Below, one piece after another: positions 36,701-46,532 of a stretch of 64,000 nt of DNA (positions within the stretch are counted from its first letter, which is position 1; every line of letters begins with the position of its first letter). The stretch covers positions 24,230,661-24,294,660 of the forward strand of contig NC_035162.2 of NCBI RefSeq assembly GCF_001659605.2, given 5' to 3'. This stretch comes from Manihot esculenta (taxonomy: Eukaryota > Streptophyta > Magnoliopsida > Malpighiales > Euphorbiaceae). Made by a program: the position numbers and the translations under genes. The notes under the pieces are model-generated. The model saw only the letters and a program-made list of their open reading frames with translations. It did no database searches and had not been told where the DNA came from.

Positions 36701-39061
36701 TGTTATGCTCACTAGGCTCTTGTAGCTTATTCCTTTCCCCTAACCTAGGTTTGCGGGGTCCAAGATAGCTCGGGAAGTCAGCATAGTAGCGGGTATAGCC
36801 TAATGTAATGGAATAGTTGTGGACATGTATTGTTTAATGGATTAGAATTGTGTTTGGCCCTTGTTTTCTTTACCTTTGTAATCTCTGTTAACATGATCAT
36901 TATGTAAAAGTTTTTAATTATGAGTTATGTTTGCACCAAGCTTGAGGCATGTGATGTTAACCATACTAGAGCATTTGGTGAGGGCTCTAGTATGGGTTTT
37001 TATGTTCTCAGTATGATACATGTACATGTTGAGCTTGGTTTCATGGAATGTTTAAGTTTTTGTGATAATGTATGATCATGTATGGGATTTGATCAGGTAC
37101 ACAGGATGTATAGTAGGCTTGCTACGGGTTCCAGTGACCTTAAGTCGATCTAAATCCTAGCATCGGTAGCGGTTCGGTTTCCGGGTCGTTACTATTAGGT
37201 CCTCAAGTTATTAATAAAAGTTCATTTGAACACATACGGTTAATTATCTTTTGCACTTAAATTATCTTAAGGACAACATTAAACATAAATCTGAACTGTA
37301 TAAGAAATACAATGAATATAATAAACGACAAAAAAAGTAACCTGTGATATTAGCTAGTCCTTAAATTTTTCTAAAAGCACCTTTGCTCAATTATTGAGTT
37401 AGATTTAGAAGGTCGAAATGATTGCCTTGAGAGTAGACAAAAATTTGCTTCTCAAACACATATAAAATTACGTTATCAATATGTGAATCCCATATAGTTT
37501 TTTATGTTAACTTGTGATAACATGAAATCTCATTATCATTATATTTAATTAAGATAAACTTGTAATAGTGTTTTATTATCAAGAACAAACACATCATCCT
37601 TATGCAAAATCTGTCCTAGATTGTTAAGTAAGTTATTTATGTTATACTTAATAATGCTAATATTTCTAGTTAAACAATTGAAAACTATCTCAACACCATC
37701 AAAATATGTAGAATAAAATGTTATGCATTCATTAACTATATACCATTATATAATTGACCCTTTAGCTAAGCTTTATTATTTAGTTTGGATTTGTGTTCAC
37801 CCATATTGATATAAAACTAATTGATGAAATGCATGAGAAGCATTAATTTGAAGATTGATATGCACTTGAATACATAATCATATTTTTAATTGGAGACAAG
37901 AAAAAGTATTATCTCTCAATAAGGTAATCCACCAATAATGCACAAGGAGTATGTAGAGGGTTACTGGTGATAAGTCCATCTTGATGTAAATTGTTTGTGT
38001 TGTGACGCATCTCATACGAGCATATGTTTATTAAGTTGCTTTTATGTTATGCTCACTAGGCTCTTGTAGCTTATTCCTTTCCCCTAACCTAGGTTTGCGG
38101 GGTCCAAGATAGCTCGGGAAGTCAGCATAGTAGCGGGTATAGCCTAATGTAATGGAATAGTTGTGGACATGTATTGTTTAATGGATTAGAATTGTGCTTG
38201 GCCCTTGTTTTCTTTACCTTTGTAATCTTTGTTAACATGATCATTATGTAAAAGTTTTTAATTATGAGTTATGTTTGCACCAAGCTTGAGGCATGTGATG
38301 TTAACCATACTAGAGCATTTGGTGAGGGCTCTAGTATGGGTTTTTATGTTCTCAGTATGATACATGTACATGTTGAGCTTGGTTTCATGGAATGTTTAAG
38401 TTTTTGTGATAATGTATGATCATGTATGGGATTTGATCAGGTACACAGGATGTATAGTAGGCTTGCTACGGGTTCCAGTGACCTTAAGTCGATCTAAATC
38501 CTAGCATCGGTAGCAGTTCGGTTTCCGGGTCGTTACTATTAGGTCCTCAAGATATTAATAAAAGTTCATTTGAACACATACGATTAATTATCTTTTGCAC
38601 TTAAATTATTTTAAGGACAACATTAAACATAAATCTGAACTGTATAAGAAATACAAAGAATATAATAAACGACAAAAAAAGTAACCTGTGATATTAGCCA
38701 GTCCTTAAATTTTTCTAAAACCACCTTTGCTCAATTATTGAGTTAGATTTAGAAGGTCGAAATGATTGCCTTGGGAGTAGACAAAAATTTGCTTCTCAAA
38801 CACATATAAAATTATGTTATAAATATGTGAATCCCATATAGTTTTTTATGTTAACTTGTGATAACTTGAAATCTCATTATATTTAATTAAGATAAACTTG
38901 TAATAGTGTTTTATTATCAAGAACAAACACATCGTCCTTATGCAAAATCTGTCCTAGATTGTAAATTAAGTTATTTATGTTATACTTAATAATGCTAATA
39001 TTTCTAGTTAAACAATTGAAAACTATCTGAACACCATCAAAATATGTAGAATAAAATGTAA
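27780..39061. repeat. Chimeric LTR/CACTA satellite, units 4-12 (middle segment)
   Basis: Unit 4 ends at 28584; unit 5 28585-29922; 6 29923-31257; 7 31258-32596; 8 32597-33931; 9 33932-35266; 10 35267-36604; 11 36605-37948; 12 from 37949, interrupted at 39061 by element D. Lengths are 1335-1344 bp. Two junction variants occur (AAGGAATATG and AAGGAGTATG). Diagnostic variants show multi-unit duplications: unit 10 matches 17, units 11-12-13 match 14-15-16. Unit 11 has an extra CATTAT. No open frame of note. Confidence 0.9.
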
Positions 39062-39240
39062 TGTAATACCCGGCTAGACTCCGGTATCGGAATTCCTACC
39101 GTCCGGTGGAATCTCGGATGTCGGAGACCTCTAGAAGGGTAGAACCATGCTTTCATAAAATGTTTTCATGTTTTTAATGGTTTTAAAGTATGAAACTAAA
39201 TGAGTTTTTGCATGAAAATAGCATTGGAGGAAAACCCAGG

Positions 39241-39385
39241 TTCGGCCGCCGAACATGCATGCGTTTTGGAGGCACGTTAGGCCCCCGAAAGCATGAGTGA
39301 GGGCAGTCCAGGTTCGGCCGCCGAAAGTCAAGTTCGGCCGCCGAACATTGCATGGATGCGGAGGCACATTCGGCCCCCGAACGTG
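39241..39385 (+). promoter_or_regulatory. GCCGCC-motif array in U3 (GCC-box-like)
   Basis: Three perfect TTCGGCCGCCGAA motifs and related TTCGGCCCCCGAA and TTAGGCCCCCGAA forms occupy this stretch just upstream of the TATA box. Each contains GCCGCC, the core bound by plant AP2/ERF factors, inside a 6-bp inverted repeat with a one-base centre. The enhancer role is an inference. Confidence 0.5.
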
Positions 39386-39400
39386 GCCTGGCCAGCCACC

Positions 39401-39407
39401 TATAAAT
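39401..39407 (+). promoter_or_regulatory. TATA box of element D 5' LTR
   Basis: TATAAAT in CACCTATAAATGGGGC, conserved in all LTRs of this subfamily. The start site is expected about 30 bp downstream. Confidence 0.7.
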
Positions 39408-39639
39408 GGGGCACTTAGCCGAAATGGGCGAGCTTTCTCCCATTTCCGGCCACAGCAAGCTTCCGACCTTCCTTTTGCAACTCTTGTGCTCTTCCTCCAA
39501 ATCTCTACCATTTTTCTTGAGTTTTAAGCTTGCATTGAAGGTTTTGAGCTTTTAAACCAAGTTTTGGAGCTTTGGGAACTCAGGAGCTCATTTTCGTGGA
39601 TCTCCAAGTTTAGGTCGTCTCCCTCTCGATCTTCAAGAG

Positions 39640-39641
39640 GT
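39640..39641 (+). other. Splice-donor-like site 1 in LTR leader
   Basis: CAAGAG/GTAAGAG is a strong plant 5' splice-site match. It is conserved in elements A, C and E, and as CAAGAG/GTAAGT in the solo LTR at 2889. Confidence 0.45.
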
Positions 39642-40318
39642 AAGAGCCGATCTTAAGCTCCTCATGTGTTTTAAGTAAGTTTTAAGTGATTTTATGGGGT
39701 AGAATGGCATGTATAGGGTTGTATGAGTTTTTAAGCAAATGTTAGGTTTTATGTGATTTATGAACAATGTGGCATGTTTGAGTATGCTTGAAGTGTTGTA
39801 GTTGGGGTATTTGATGTTTTGAGGCCCCTAGGAACTTGTATGCATGTTTTGGTTGAGATATATGCATGATTGGTGAGTTTGGAGGCGAAAATGCACAAAG
39901 GAGCCAAGTTTCTGCCCTTTGGCAGAAACCAGGTTCGGCAGCCGAAGGCACTTTCGGCCGCCGAACATGGCTGGGGAGGCAGGCCTTTCGGCTGCCGAAG
40001 TTGCCCCCGAAAAGAGACTTTCGTCTCTGTCTGGGACTTTCGGCCGCCGAAGGTGCCGCCGAACCTACCTGAGTTTCGTCTCTGTCCAGGACTTTCGGCC
40101 GCCGAAGATGCCGCCGAAAGTGCCCTGTTCAGCCATTTCATGCATATTTTCATGTGATATTTTCAGGATGTTTTAGGGGGTTTTTGGGGAATATATTAGA
40201 GTTATGTTTTTGTGTGTTTGGTCCCTCATTGGAGTCCACCTGTGTAGGTTCGGACCCGAGGAACCAAGGACCCCAGCAGTGAGCCAGCTGCTACAGAGTT
40301 TGTCAGAGTCAGCCAGAG

Positions 40319-40320
40319 GT
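40319..40320 (+). other. Splice-donor-like site 2 in LTR leader
   Basis: CCAGAG/GTGAGTGG is again a strong donor match about 680 bp beyond the first. The solo LTR has CCAGAG/GTAAGT at 3597. Confidence 0.4.
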
Positions 40321-40491
40321 GAGTGGAACTAAGCCTAACCTTTTAAATTAAGAAATGAAATGCTTTTATCATGCTTCATGCATCATGATCATATTATAGG
40401 TTGTTGCATTAGAATTCACGACTATGCCGCATTGTATTGTTGTGATAGATGATAGTGGATGGACATTAGGACGATTCATTAGCCTTCTATA

Positions 40492-40563
40492 TACGAAGTC
40501 CTGTGGTGCCCATAATAGGGCCGGGCAATACGAAGACCTGTGGTGCCCATAATAGGGCCGGGC
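40492..40563 (+). repeat. LTR internal tandem repeat, two copies
   Basis: Two copies of TACGAAG(T/A)CCTGTGGTGCCC plus ATAATAGGGCCGGGC, the reverse complement of the repeat in element A (four copies there). The 3' LTR of D also has two copies, at about 47971-48042. Confidence 0.88.
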
Positions 40564-41194
40564 ATGGAGTTGAGGGATTTTTGAATCAGTCCATCCGTGG
40601 TGTGATTTATTTGTGCAGTGACGCATTCCATAATAGCATGTTTTAAATATTTTCTTTTATAGTTCTACTCACTGGGCATCTAGCTCACCCCTCTCCCCTA
40701 ACCCCCAGGTTTGCAGGTACGGGATAGATAGAGAAGGCAAGACGAGAAAAAGTCATATGCATGTAATAGTTAGTTTGTGGACATGACAATTGTATTATGA
40801 TGAAATGTAAAAATATTCAGGATGTTATGTAATGAGGTTATTGAGGATAGAGTTGTGCTTGACCATAATGTATTGTTAATCCCTTTTGTATATACATGAT
40901 CTTATGTTATGATGTTTATGTAAACTAACTCAACACAGGTTGTTTGCCTTTAAGGCTTGATGAGATCCCACAGATGGACTATGTTATGTATATGATCAGA
41001 GTATGCACAGGTTGAGTTAGTTGATGACAGTATGTATGAAGAAAAGTTTAAAAATTTTTATGCATGTTGTTGATCATGTATGGGATTATACAGGTTTACA
41101 GGTTATATGTCAGGCTTGCTACGGGTCCCGGCGGCCTTAAGTCGACCCGGATCCTAGCGCCGGTAGCGGTCCGGATTTCCGGGGCGTTACAGAG

Positions 41195-41206
41195 TGGTAT
41201 CAGAGC
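41195..41206 (+). other. Primer-binding site (initiator Met tRNA) of element D
   Basis: TGGTATCAGAGC starts 3 bp after the 5' LTR and is complementary to the 3' end of plant initiator tRNA-Met. It primes minus-strand synthesis. Confidence 0.92.
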
Positions 41207-41452
41207 CCTAGGTTCATATGGTCGGACCTAGAGTGTTGGGCTCATAGATGTTATAGAAGGTCAAGCACAATAGGAAGGTCATGTCCACTAGGATAGGATG
41301 TTGAGTCCTGTCTTGCATGATGATGTGAAATGCCATGACTTTATACATGTGCATTAATGATATGATATGCTATGTGATGTATGTGATGAGGGTTCATGTG
41401 TGCCCACATGAACCATATGATGCTAATGTTTGCTTGTTATGAACTGTTTTTC

Positions 41453-41454
41453 AG
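41453..41454 (+). other. Splice-acceptor-like site before gag
   Basis: CTGTTTTTCAG/A lies 8 bases before the gag ATG. Elements A and C keep TTTTTCAG here although the bases just upstream differ, so a leader intron ending at this point is plausible. Confidence 0.45.
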
Positions 41455-41462
41455 AGAATAGG

Positions 41463-44400
41463 ATGAGAGGAACTCGTCGATCTGCGCGATTGACTGGAGT
41501 GCCAGCTGAGGATGAGGGCACGAGCGCCCGTCCTCCTACATTGCCTAGGGCAATGTCTTGTAGAGCCAACAGAGATAGAGTGTCAAGGGACCCTAGAAGG
41601 TCTTTTGATGCTAGCAGAAGGGGGACTGATAGAGGAGGAAGTTCTTCAGATGTGAGGGAGGTTATGGAAGAGGATCAGAGGAGGGATGGGAACCTGGATG
41701 TGAGCATGCAGGAAGAAGGGACAGGGGAGTCACAGGGAGGCGTTCAGGCCTCGGGGTATGGTTTTCCACCCCATTATCCACCCTTCCCACAGGGTTCAGG
41801 GTATTCGATGGGAGGTACATCGGATTTCTCCAGCTTTCACCCCTACCCTACCTACATGCCTTATCCACCTTTCTACCCACCCTATACACAGTACCCAGCT
41901 TATCCACCCTCACCCTTCTATCCAAATCCGGCAAACCCCGCCTCGGGGAATGCTGCACCTCCACCTCCACCACCTACAGAACCAGCAGCCCCAGTTACTC
42001 AACCTCCTAGACCTAGCTCAGTCGATGGGAGCAAGGTAAAGATGACAGATTACCTCAAGCTAGATGCTCCCAAATACAAGTCAGGGGATGACCCCTTTGA
42101 GTATCTGAGAGTAGTGAAGACAATAACTGATGAGCTAGGGGCAAGTGACAGCAGGGCCATTCAGATGGCAGGGTTCACTTTAAAGTGCAAGAAGGCACGG
42201 GAATGGTTCAAGTGTTATGTGGACCCGAGACTAGACGGTATGACGTGGGAAGAATTTGCGAATGAGTTCGCTGGATGGGCTTTTCCAGACAGTTCTAGAG
42301 AACTGAAAATGATTGAGTTTGAGCAACTGAGGCAGTCAGAGCACATGAGTGTAGAGGAGTTCACGGATAAATTCTTGGAGCTATTGCCTTTTTCAGGGCA
42401 AGCTCTAGATTCAGATACGAAGAAAGCCAAGAAATATGTTATGAAGCTGCATTCCAGGTACTCCTCGTTGGTTCAGTCAGCTGAGAGAGAAAGTTTCCAC
42501 ACTGTGGTGGATATGGCTCGAAGAATGGAGGCAAGTGCTATAGTTGAGGGGTCAGTGAAGCAGTCAGTGACCCAGTCTTCAGGGGTTAAGACCCCAAACA
42601 GAGGAGGACCAGGTTTCTCTTCTCAGAGCTCAGGTAAGAAGAGGTGGGATAGCACCACCAAGAAGCCGAAGAAGAATAAGTTTTGGAACAAGTTGAAATC
42701 CGGTCTGGGATTTGGCGGTGGCTCGAGCTCAGGCTCAGATGGTACAGAATGCCAGAGATGTGGAAGACCACACAGGGGAGTGTGTCGAGCTGGGACTAAT
42801 GCATGTTTCAGATGTGGACAGGAGGGACACATAGCTCGGGATTGTCCTAGAGCGCCTTTTATGGGCCAGCCCCAGCAGACAGCTTCTGGTAGTGTGGCAC
42901 AGCCAGTAGTTCCAGCCACAACTCAGGGCAGTGGCAGAGGTAGAGGGAGAGGGGTAGCCTCTTCTTCTGGTTCCCGAGGTGAAGGTCCATCAGCTCCAGC
43001 CAGGATCTTCACCATGACACAGCAGCAGGCTAACACATCCAACACCGTGGTGTCAGGTAATCTCGTCATTGGGTGTTCTGATGTGTATGCATTAATGGAC
43101 CCGGGTGCATCTCATTCATTTATTGCTCCGAGAGCCGTTGAGAGGTTAGGTCTGATAGTCTCTGGGTTAGAGTGTCCCCTATGGGTCAGTGGACCCAAGT
43201 GTGACCCGTCAGTGGCAGTGTCAGTCTGCCAGTACAGTCCAGTTTTTATTGAGGGAAGATGCCTCTCCGCCGACCTTGTGGTTCTAGATTTGACAGACTT
43301 TGACGTCATTCTAGGGATGGATTGGCTATCTACCCATGGTGCTATCTTGGACTGCAGGGACAAGGTAGTCAGGTTCAGAGATCAGAACGGGTCAGAGGTC
43401 GTCTTCAGAGGAGACAAGAGGGGCACGCCTAGAGGTCTGATATCAGCTCTTCAGGCTCGTAGGTTGCTTAGGAAGGGATGTCAGGGGTACTTAGCTCATG
43501 TGAGAGAGCTAGACAGTCAGGTTAGGGAGCCGGCCTCGGTGCCAGTTGTCAGAGAGTTTCAGGATGTCTTTCCTGATGAGCTTCCAGGTTTACCACCTGC
43601 TAGGGAGATAGAGTTCGAGATAGAGTTGATGCCTGGAACTAGACCGATCTCTATCCCTCCCTACAGAATGGCTCCAGCCGAGTTAAAGGAGTTGAAAGAG
43701 CAATTGCAAGAGCTGGTAGAAAAGGGTTTCATCCGACAGAGTACCTCACCTTGGGGTGCTCCGGTCTTGTTTGTGAGGAAGAAGGATGGATCCCTTAGAC
43801 TTTGTATCGACTACAGGCAGTTGAACAAAGTCACTACCAAGAATAGGTACCCATTGCCTAGGATCGATGATCTATTCGACCAGCTAGCCGGAGCGGGTTG
43901 TTTCTCCAAAATAGATCTAAGATCGGGGTACCATCAGCTAAGGATAAGGGATGAGGATGTGCCAAAGACGGCTTTCAGGACCAGATATGGGCATTTTGAG
44001 TTCCTTGTGATGCCGTTCGGGTTAACTAACGCCCCTGCAACATTCATGGATCTCATGAACAGAGTGTTTAGCCAGTACCTGGATCACTTTGTTATTGTCT
44101 TCATAGATGATATCTTAGTGTATTCCAGGAATGCAGAGGAGCATGCCCATCATCTGCGGTTGGTCTTGCAGACTTTGAGGGAACATGGCTTGTATGCCAA
44201 GTTCTCTAAATGTGAGTTCTGGCTGAGGAGCATTTCGTTCTTAGGACATGTAGTGTCAGAGAATGGTATTGAGGTAGATCCCAAGAAGACAGAAACTGTG
44301 GCTAACTGGCCTAGACCCACATCAGTGACAGAGATTAGAAGTTTCTTGGGTTTGGCAGGTTACTACAGGAGGTTCGTACAGGACTTCTCAAAGATAGCAG

Positions 44401-46442
44401 CTCCTCTGACCAGACTAACCAGGAAGAATCAGAAGTTTCTGTGGACCGACCAGTGCGAGGAGAGTTTCGAAGAGCTTAAGAAGAGGTTGACTTCAGCACC
44501 AGTGTTAGCTCTGCCATCTAGTGATGAGAATTTTACAGTCTTTTGTGATGCGTCCCGTGTGGGACTGGGTTGTGTACTGATGCAGAATGAGAGGGTGATC
44601 GCTTATGCTTCTAGGCAGCTGAAGAAGCATGAGTTGAATTACCCCACACATGACCTTGAGATGGCAGCAGTAATCTTTGCACTCAAGATGTGGAGGCACT
44701 ACCTCTATGGGGTAAAATGTGAGATCTTTACAGATCATAAGAGCCTGCAGTACATCTTGAGTCAGAGGGATCTGAATTTGAGGCAGAGGAGGTGGGTAGA
44801 GCTGCTGAGTGACTATGATTGCAAGATTCAGTATCATCCGGGTAAGGCGAATGTCGTGGCAGATGCCCTAAGCCAGAAGTCACTAGGCAGTCTATCCCAC
44901 ATCGCGGCAGAGAGGAGACCAGTGGTGAAGGAGTTTTACAAGCTTATTGAGGAAGGTCTACAGTTGGAGTTGTCTGGTACAGGTGCCTTAGTGGCCCAAA
45001 TGAGAGTAGCACCCGTGTTTCTGGAGCAAGTGGCTCAGAAACAGCATGAGGACCCGGAGTTAGTGAAGATTGCCAGGACTGTTCAGTCCGGCAATGATAG
45101 CGAGTTCAGATTCGACAGTAAGGGGATCCTCCGCTATGGGAGCAGATTATGTGTACCAGATGACATTGGGCTAAAAGGAGACATTATGAGAGAGGCTCAT
45201 AATGCAAGATACAGCATTCACCCCGGAGCCACCAAGATGTATCAAGACTTGAAGAAGGTTTATTGGTGGCCAGCTATGAAGAAAGAAGTGGCACAGTTTG
45301 TGTCCGCCTGCGAAGTATGTCAGAGGGTGAAGCTGGAACATCAGAAGCCGGTTGGAATGCTTAACCCGCTACCTATTCCAGAATGGAAATGGGAAAATAT
45401 AGCTATGGACTTCGTAGTGGGGTTACCGGCGACGTCCAACAGATTGGACTCCATATGGGTGATTGTGGACAGACTCACCAAATCTGCTCACTTCATTCCT
45501 GTCAGGAGTGGCTACTCTGTGGACAAGTTGGCGCAGGTATATGTGGATGAGATCGTCAGGCTGCATGGGGTTCCTGTTTCGATAGTGTCAGATAGAGGGC
45601 CCCAGTTCACCTCCAGATTTTGGCGGAGTCTGCAGAATGCCATGGGTACTAGGTTGGATTTCAGTACTGCCTTCCACCCCCAGACTGATGGACAGTCAGA
45701 AAGGACCATCCAGACTATCGAGGATATGCTCAGAATGTGTGTGCTAGACTTTGGCGGTTCTTGGAGGCAGCATCTACCTTTGGTGGAGTTTGCCTACAAC
45801 AACAGCCATCATGCTAGCATCGGGATGGCTCCATATGAAGCTTTGTATGGAAGGAAGTGCAGATCACCTGTTTGCTGGGAGGAAGTTGGAGAAAAGGCCT
45901 TGGCAGGGCCTGAGTTAGTAGAGATCACCAGCAGGGTGGTACCCATAATCAGAGAAAGAATCAAGACTGCTGCAAGCAGACAGAAGAGCTATGCAGACAT
46001 TCGCAGAAGACAGTTAGAGTTTCAGGAAGGGGATCTGGTATTGCTCAAGGTGTCTCCAATGAAGGGAGTGGTTCGCTTCGGGAAGAAAGGTAAACTAGCC
46101 CCACGATACATCGGACCCTTTGAAATCTTGCAAAAGATTGGGAATGTGTCGTACAAGCTGGATTTACCTGCTTCGATGGAGAGAATCCATCCGGTTTTCC
46201 ATGTTTCAATGTTGAGGAAGTTTGTGTCAGATCCGAGCAAGGTTCTTAGTGAGCCTGATGTAGAGGTCCAAGAGGATCTCACCTATGTTGAACAGCCAGC
46301 GCGGATCATAGACACTCAGATCAGAAAGTTAAGAAACAAGGAAATCCCGATGGTGGAAGTCCTGTGGAACCACCACAACTTGGAAGAATGCACTTGGGAG
46401 ACACAGGAGTCTATGCTCCAGCAGTACCCTCATCTCTTTTAA
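41463..46442 (+). CDS. gag-pol: Element D gag-pol polyprotein, intact
   Basis: This frame encodes a 1659-aa fused polyprotein for capsid assembly, maturation, reverse transcription and integration. Basic N terminus ([10 protein letters not shown]); Pro/Tyr-rich stretch about 90-185; gag core about 240-320; CCHC knuckle [14 protein letters not shown] 448-461; protease DPGA with Asp 546; RT with YPLPRIDD near 796 and FIDD 880-883; RNase H with Asp 1029 and 1091; integrase zinc finger with His 1253 and Cys 1283; integrase Asp 1316, Asp 1377 and Glu 1413 (D-35-E spacing); chromodomain-like C terminus about 1605-1659 ([12 protein letters not shown]). Gag and pol share one frame with no stop or shift between them. 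In-frame codons upstream of 41463 would be removed if the acceptor at 41453 is used and are not shared with element C, so I start at MRGTRR. The lineage call (Tekay/Del) is by motif order and LTR type. Confidence 0.95.
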   Translation: MRGTRRSARLTGVPAEDEGTSARPPTLPRAMSCRANRDRVSRDPRRSFDASRRGTDRGGSSSDVREVMEEDQRRDGNLDVSMQEEGTGESQGGVQASGYGFPPHYPPFPQGSGYSMGGTSDFSSFHPYPTYMPYPPFYPPYTQYPAYPPSPFYPNPANPASGNAAPPPPPPTEPAAPVTQPPRPSSVDGSKVKMTDYLKLDAPKYKSGDDPFEYLRVVKTITDELGASDSRAIQMAGFTLKCKKAREWFKCYVDPRLDGMTWEEFANEFAGWAFPDSSRELKMIEFEQLRQSEHMSVEEFTDKFLELLPFSGQALDSDTKKAKKYVMKLHSRYSSLVQSAERESFHTVVDMARRMEASAIVEGSVKQSVTQSSGVKTPNRGGPGFSSQSSGKKRWDSTTKKPKKNKFWNKLKSGLGFGGGSSSGSDGTECQRCGRPHRGVCRAGTNACFRCGQEGHIARDCPRAPFMGQPQQTASGSVAQPVVPATTQGSGRGRGRGVASSSGSRGEGPSAPARIFTMTQQQANTSNTVVSGNLVIGCSDVYALMDPGASHSFIAPRAVERLGLIVSGLECPLWVSGPKCDPSVAVSVCQYSPVFIEGRCLSADLVVLDLTDFDVILGMDWLSTHGAILDCRDKVVRFRDQNGSEVVFRGDKRGTPRGLISALQARRLLRKGCQGYLAHVRELDSQVREPASVPVVREFQDVFPDELPGLPPAREIEFEIELMPGTRPISIPPYRMAPAELKELKEQLQELVEKGFIRQSTSPWGAPVLFVRKKDGSLRLCIDYRQLNKVTTKNRYPLPRIDDLFDQLAGAGCFSKIDLRSGYHQLRIRDEDVPKTAFRTRYGHFEFLVMPFGLTNAPATFMDLMNRVFSQYLDHFVIVFIDDILVYSRNAEEHAHHLRLVLQTLREHGLYAKFSKCEFWLRSISFLGHVVSENGIEVDPKKTETVANWPRPTSVTEIRSFLGLAGYYRRFVQDFSKIAAPLTRLTRKNQKFLWTDQCEESFEELKKRLTSAPVLALPSSDENFTVFCDASRVGLGCVLMQNERVIAYASRQLKKHELNYPTHDLEMAAVIFALKMWRHYLYGVKCEIFTDHKSLQYILSQRDLNLRQRRWVELLSDYDCKIQYHPGKANVVADALSQKSLGSLSHIAAERRPVVKEFYKLIEEGLQLELSGTGALVAQMRVAPVFLEQVAQKQHEDPELVKIARTVQSGNDSEFRFDSKGILRYGSRLCVPDDIGLKGDIMREAHNARYSIHPGATKMYQDLKKVYWWPAMKKEVAQFVSACEVCQRVKLEHQKPVGMLNPLPIPEWKWENIAMDFVVGLPATSNRLDSIWVIVDRLTKSAHFIPVRSGYSVDKLAQVYVDEIVRLHGVPVSIVSDRGPQFTSRFWRSLQNAMGTRLDFSTAFHPQTDGQSERTIQTIEDMLRMCVLDFGGSWRQHLPLVEFAYNNSHHASIGMAPYEALYGRKCRSPVCWEEVGEKALAGPELVEITSRVVPIIRERIKTAASRQKSYADIRRRQLEFQEGDLVLLKVSPMKGVVRFGKKGKLAPRYIGPFEILQKIGNVSYKLDLPASMERIHPVFHVSMLRKFVSDPSKVLSEPDVEVQEDLTYVEQPARIIDTQIRKLRNKEIPMVEVLWNHHNLEECTWETQESMLQQYPHLF

Positions 46443-46520
46443 GGTTAGATCCCTATGTGTGTTATGTTCTTTGCCATGCTTTGTGTGCTAGTGAGGAACA
46501 TTCGGGGACGAATGTTCTTA

Positions 46521-46532
46521 AGGGGGGGAGAA
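46521..46532 (+). other. Polypurine tract of element D
   Basis: AGGGGGGGAGAA immediately precedes the 3' LTR; primer for plus-strand DNA synthesis. Confidence 0.88.

Larger units (their letters stand above)
39062..41191 (+). repeat. 5' LTR of element D
   Basis: 2130 bp from TGTAATACCCGG to GGGGCGTTACA. U3 is short (about 370 bp to the expected start site); R-U5 and leader are long. Three TTCGGCCGCCGAA motifs lie upstream of the TATA box (39241, 39313, 39333) and a second cluster lies at 39933-40120. The internal repeat has two copies (40492-40563). Confidence 0.95.

Noticed and set aside
41430..41462. Upstream in-frame extension of gag (codons before MRGTRR)
   Set aside because: It begins at a non-ATG codon, is not conserved in element C, and crosses an acceptor-like TTTTTCAG.
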